Below are positions 34,010 to 35,225 of a stretch of 35,225 bases of DNA, piece after piece (the stretch's first letter is position 1; every line of letters starts with the position of its first letter). The notes under the pieces are model-generated. The model was not told the DNA's origin and ran no database searches. It saw only the letters and a program-made list of their open reading frames with translations. A program made the translations under genes and the position numbers. The stretch comes from Piscirickettsiaceae bacterium (lineage in GTDB: Bacteria > Pseudomonadota > Gammaproteobacteria > Nitrosococcales > Methylophagaceae), in contig JAIBDZ010000016.1 of assembly GCA_024685975.1 (NCBI GenBank), positions 1 through 35,225 on the forward strand, in the 5' to 3' direction.

Positions 34010-34440
34010 CGTCATTAAAAGTCAAAGACTATATGTCCGTTAACAAAACAACATTCACACCAGATATGGATGTATTAGACGCCATCCATCAAATGCTAAA
34101 ATCTAACATTTCTGGTGCACCCGTTATTGATCTTCGTGGCAATTTAATTGGTTTTCTTTCTGAAAAAGACTGTATGAAAGTGGCATTGAATGCCGCCTAT
34201 CAACAAGCTGGTGCAGCTGGTCGTGTAGAAGAATATATGACGCATGGAATTGACACCATTGATGTCGAAACACCGATCATAGAAGTAGCCGAAATGTTCT
34301 TAACAGGATCATTTAAACGTTATCCTGTGATAAAAGACAATCGTTTGGTGGGTTCAATTTCTAGAGACAATATCTTAAGAGCATTGGAAAGTCGACAAAA
34401 ACCGAATAAACCATTAGCGAAACAGAGTATACATAGCTAG
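34003..34440 (+). CDS. Two-CBS-domain protein at the end of the nqr operon
   Basis: A 145-residue protein made only of a CBS pair: CBS1 about 8-65 (VKDYMSVNKTTFTPD, ISGAPVIDLRGNLIGFLSEKD) and CBS2 about 78-135 (VEEYMTHGIDTID, KRYPVIKDNRLVGSISRDNIL). CBS pairs usually bind adenosine nucleotides and regulate partners. It overlaps nqrM by seven bases, so it is translationally tied to the Na+-NQR operon; a role as nucleotide sensor for this complex is inference. The hairpin at 34479-34498 follows. Confidence 0.92.
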   Translation: MLTSLKVKDYMSVNKTTFTPDMDVLDAIHQMLKSNISGAPVIDLRGNLIGFLSEKDCMKVALNAAYQQAGAAGRVEEYMTHGIDTIDVETPIIEVAEMFLTGSFKRYPVIKDNRLVGSISRDNILRALESRQKPNKPLAKQSIHS

Positions 34441-34474
34441 AGCGCTCGAGCAATTCACACTCAAATCTAGATAC

Positions 34475-34500
34475 AAAAAAGGCACCTTGCGGTGCCTTCT
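34475..34500. terminator. Bidirectional terminator between the nqr operon and the cupin gene
   Basis: Stem AAGGCACC (34479-34486) and GGTGCCTT (34491-34498), loop TTGC. Read on the minus strand it is followed by a six-T run, an ideal terminator for the cupin gene; on the plus strand only a short TTCT follows. Confidence 0.85.
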
Positions 34501-34520
34501 CAGACTAACTGTCGTATTAC

Positions 34521-34805
34521 TTAGTCAGCTGTTTTCATGTAGTGTTTTTTCAATGTTTTTGTCACACTCCACATGCTAGTTAAGCCTTTAGGGAAGATAA
34601 CATAATCACCAGGGACAACAGTAACCGCTTCACCGTTATCAGGTGTGACAACGATCTCGCCTTCTAAGATATATGAATGTTCTGATTCGTCATCAAAATC
34701 TAAACGAAACTGTCTGACTGGGCAGTCCCAAATATTCCAACTCGCAATACCTAATTCTGCTTTACGTGCTTCGCTTAAATTTTTCTCAACAATAATTTCT
34801 GGCAT
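34521..34805 (-). CDS. Small cupin-domain protein (cupin_3 / DUF861-like)
   Basis: A 94-residue single-cupin beta barrel. SEHSYILEGEIVVTPDNGE (about 41-59) and VVPGDYVIFPKGLTSMWSV (about 63-81) are the two cupin motifs; the metal ligand set is incomplete, with one His and Glu in the first and no His in the second. Similar small cupins occur beside many pathways and no substrate can be assigned. AGGA precedes the ATG, and a strong minus-strand terminator follows. A weak promoter match lies upstream (minus-strand TTGTTA and TAAAAT, 15-base spacer). Confidence 0.85.
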   Translation of the reverse strand: MPEIIVEKNLSEARKAELGIASWNIWDCPVRQFRLDFDDESEHSYILEGEIVVTPDNGEAVTVVPGDYVIFPKGLTSMWSVTKTLKKHYMKTAD

Positions 34806-35086
34806 GATATTCCTATCTAATTTATTTTATCAAAATGAACCGCATAACAAACGGCTAAGGCATGATAACAGATCAGTATCAAATTGTGATTATTAGACCG
34901 TTTATATAACCTTAATCGTTATGTTTCTTAAAGTGAGAAACAATATCTGGTATAGTTATGATCATGACAATATAGCAGTAAATAGGAAATCTTTGTTTGA
35001 TTTAGAAAATCACATATGATGCATTACCATTATATAAAGCAATGTCCCAACATGTTAACATCAGCCGTCACTGTAACTACCATCCA
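34806..35086. other. AT-rich gap between the cupin gene and the rRNA operon
   Basis: No credible gene or RNA is seen here. The right part of the cupin promoter region is the only assigned content; an open frame crossing 34645-34896 on the plus strand is the complement of the cupin gene plus this gap and has no coding features. Confidence 0.6.
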
Positions 35087-35118
35087 TAAAAAAACCCACC
35101 ACTCGTAGAGTGATGGGT
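35087..35118 (-). terminator. Terminator of the rRNA operon
   Basis: On the minus strand, ACCCATCACTC and GAGTGGTGGGT form an 11-bp stem (one G-U pair) with a TAC loop, followed by seven T residues. It lies 12 bases beyond the 3' end of the 5S rRNA. Confidence 0.93.
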
Positions 35119-35130
35119 CCTTATATTAAA

Positions 35131-35225
35131 GCCTGGCAGTGACCTACTTTCACATGGGAACTCCCACACTATCATCGGCGCTAAGTCGTTTCACTTCTGA
35201 GTTCGGGATGGATTCAGGTGGTACC
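35131..35225 (-). rRNA. rrf: 5S ribosomal RNA (3' part; 5' end beyond window)
   Basis: Read on the minus strand, the sequence contains the universal 5S core CCGAACTCAGAAGTGAAAC, then GCGCCGATG, and closes with ACTGCCAGGC, the 3' strand of helix I. About 95 of roughly 116 bases are present. The remainder of the rRNA operon would lie to the right, transcribed toward this window. Confidence 0.97.

Noticed and set aside
34645-34896. Plus-strand open frame opposite the cupin gene
   Set aside because: No ribosome binding site or family features; it is the complement of the cupin gene running into a gap.

Overview
The window looks like a low-GC, probably marine gammaproteobacterial methylotroph of the Methylophaga type. 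This is inferred from gene content; no database search was run. The pointers are two 3-hexulose-6-phosphate synthase genes, a 6-phospho-3-hexuloisomerase and a transaldolase (ribulose monophosphate formaldehyde fixation), a complete Na+-translocating NADH:quinone reductase operon, MutH, and an RpoN/nitrogen-PTS cluster.

Layout. 1-1.2 kb, minus strand: a HAD phosphatase followed by the start of a dihydroxyacetone kinase (cut by the window edge). 1.3-5.35 kb, plus strand: the carbon-fixation block hxlA1, an unrecognised repeat protein, tal, hxlA2, hxlB. 5.4-8.9 kb: a lone leuC, then convergent minus-strand genes for a double-receiver GGDEF response regulator and mutH. 9-12.7 kb: yadGH-type ABC exporter, convergent dusA, a YgjP-type metallopeptidase and a 59-residue lysine-rich protein. 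12.8-14.3 kb: an AT-rich acyltransferase whose C-terminus seems to run into an intergenic repeat-like element. 14.2-16.96 kb: a promoter, an S-adenosylhomocysteine (SAH) riboswitch, metK and ahcY, closed by a terminator. 17-18.7 kb: tungstate-type ABC permease and ATPase with no binding protein. 18.7-24.05 kb: rpoN, hpf, ptsN, short hprK, an EIIA-Man-like gene, ptsH and ptsI, i.e. a phosphotransfer chain without sugar permease. 24.1-27.8 kb: mgtE, aroC and an MFS transporter. 27.8-34.4 kb: nqrABCDEF, nqrM and a CBS-domain gene. 34.5-35.2 kb, minus strand: a small cupin and the 3' part of a 5S rRNA with the rRNA operon terminator.

How they fit. HxlA condenses formaldehyde with ribulose 5-phosphate, HxlB converts the product to fructose 6-phosphate, and transaldolase helps regenerate the acceptor. 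MetK and AhcY make SAM and remove SAH. The PTS-Ntr chain could signal carbon and nitrogen state, and its EI and HPr might also supply phosphoryl groups to a PTS-type dihydroxyacetone kinase.

The best candidate for something undescribed is the 204-residue protein at 2268-2882, between hxlA1 and tal. It has a short amphipathic N-terminal helix, a Pro/Glu/Ala-rich linker and eight near-identical TSVERYIQN motifs at a 16-18-residue period. That is the architecture of a multivalent scaffold, and its position suggests it may organise the formaldehyde-fixing enzymes. Other notable signals are the SAH riboswitch ahead of metK, identical TTGACA-18-TATAGT promoters before both hxlA copies, a sigma-54-type promoter match before rpoN itself, and a GGDEF domain reading ASEEF but keeping the inhibitory RxxD site.
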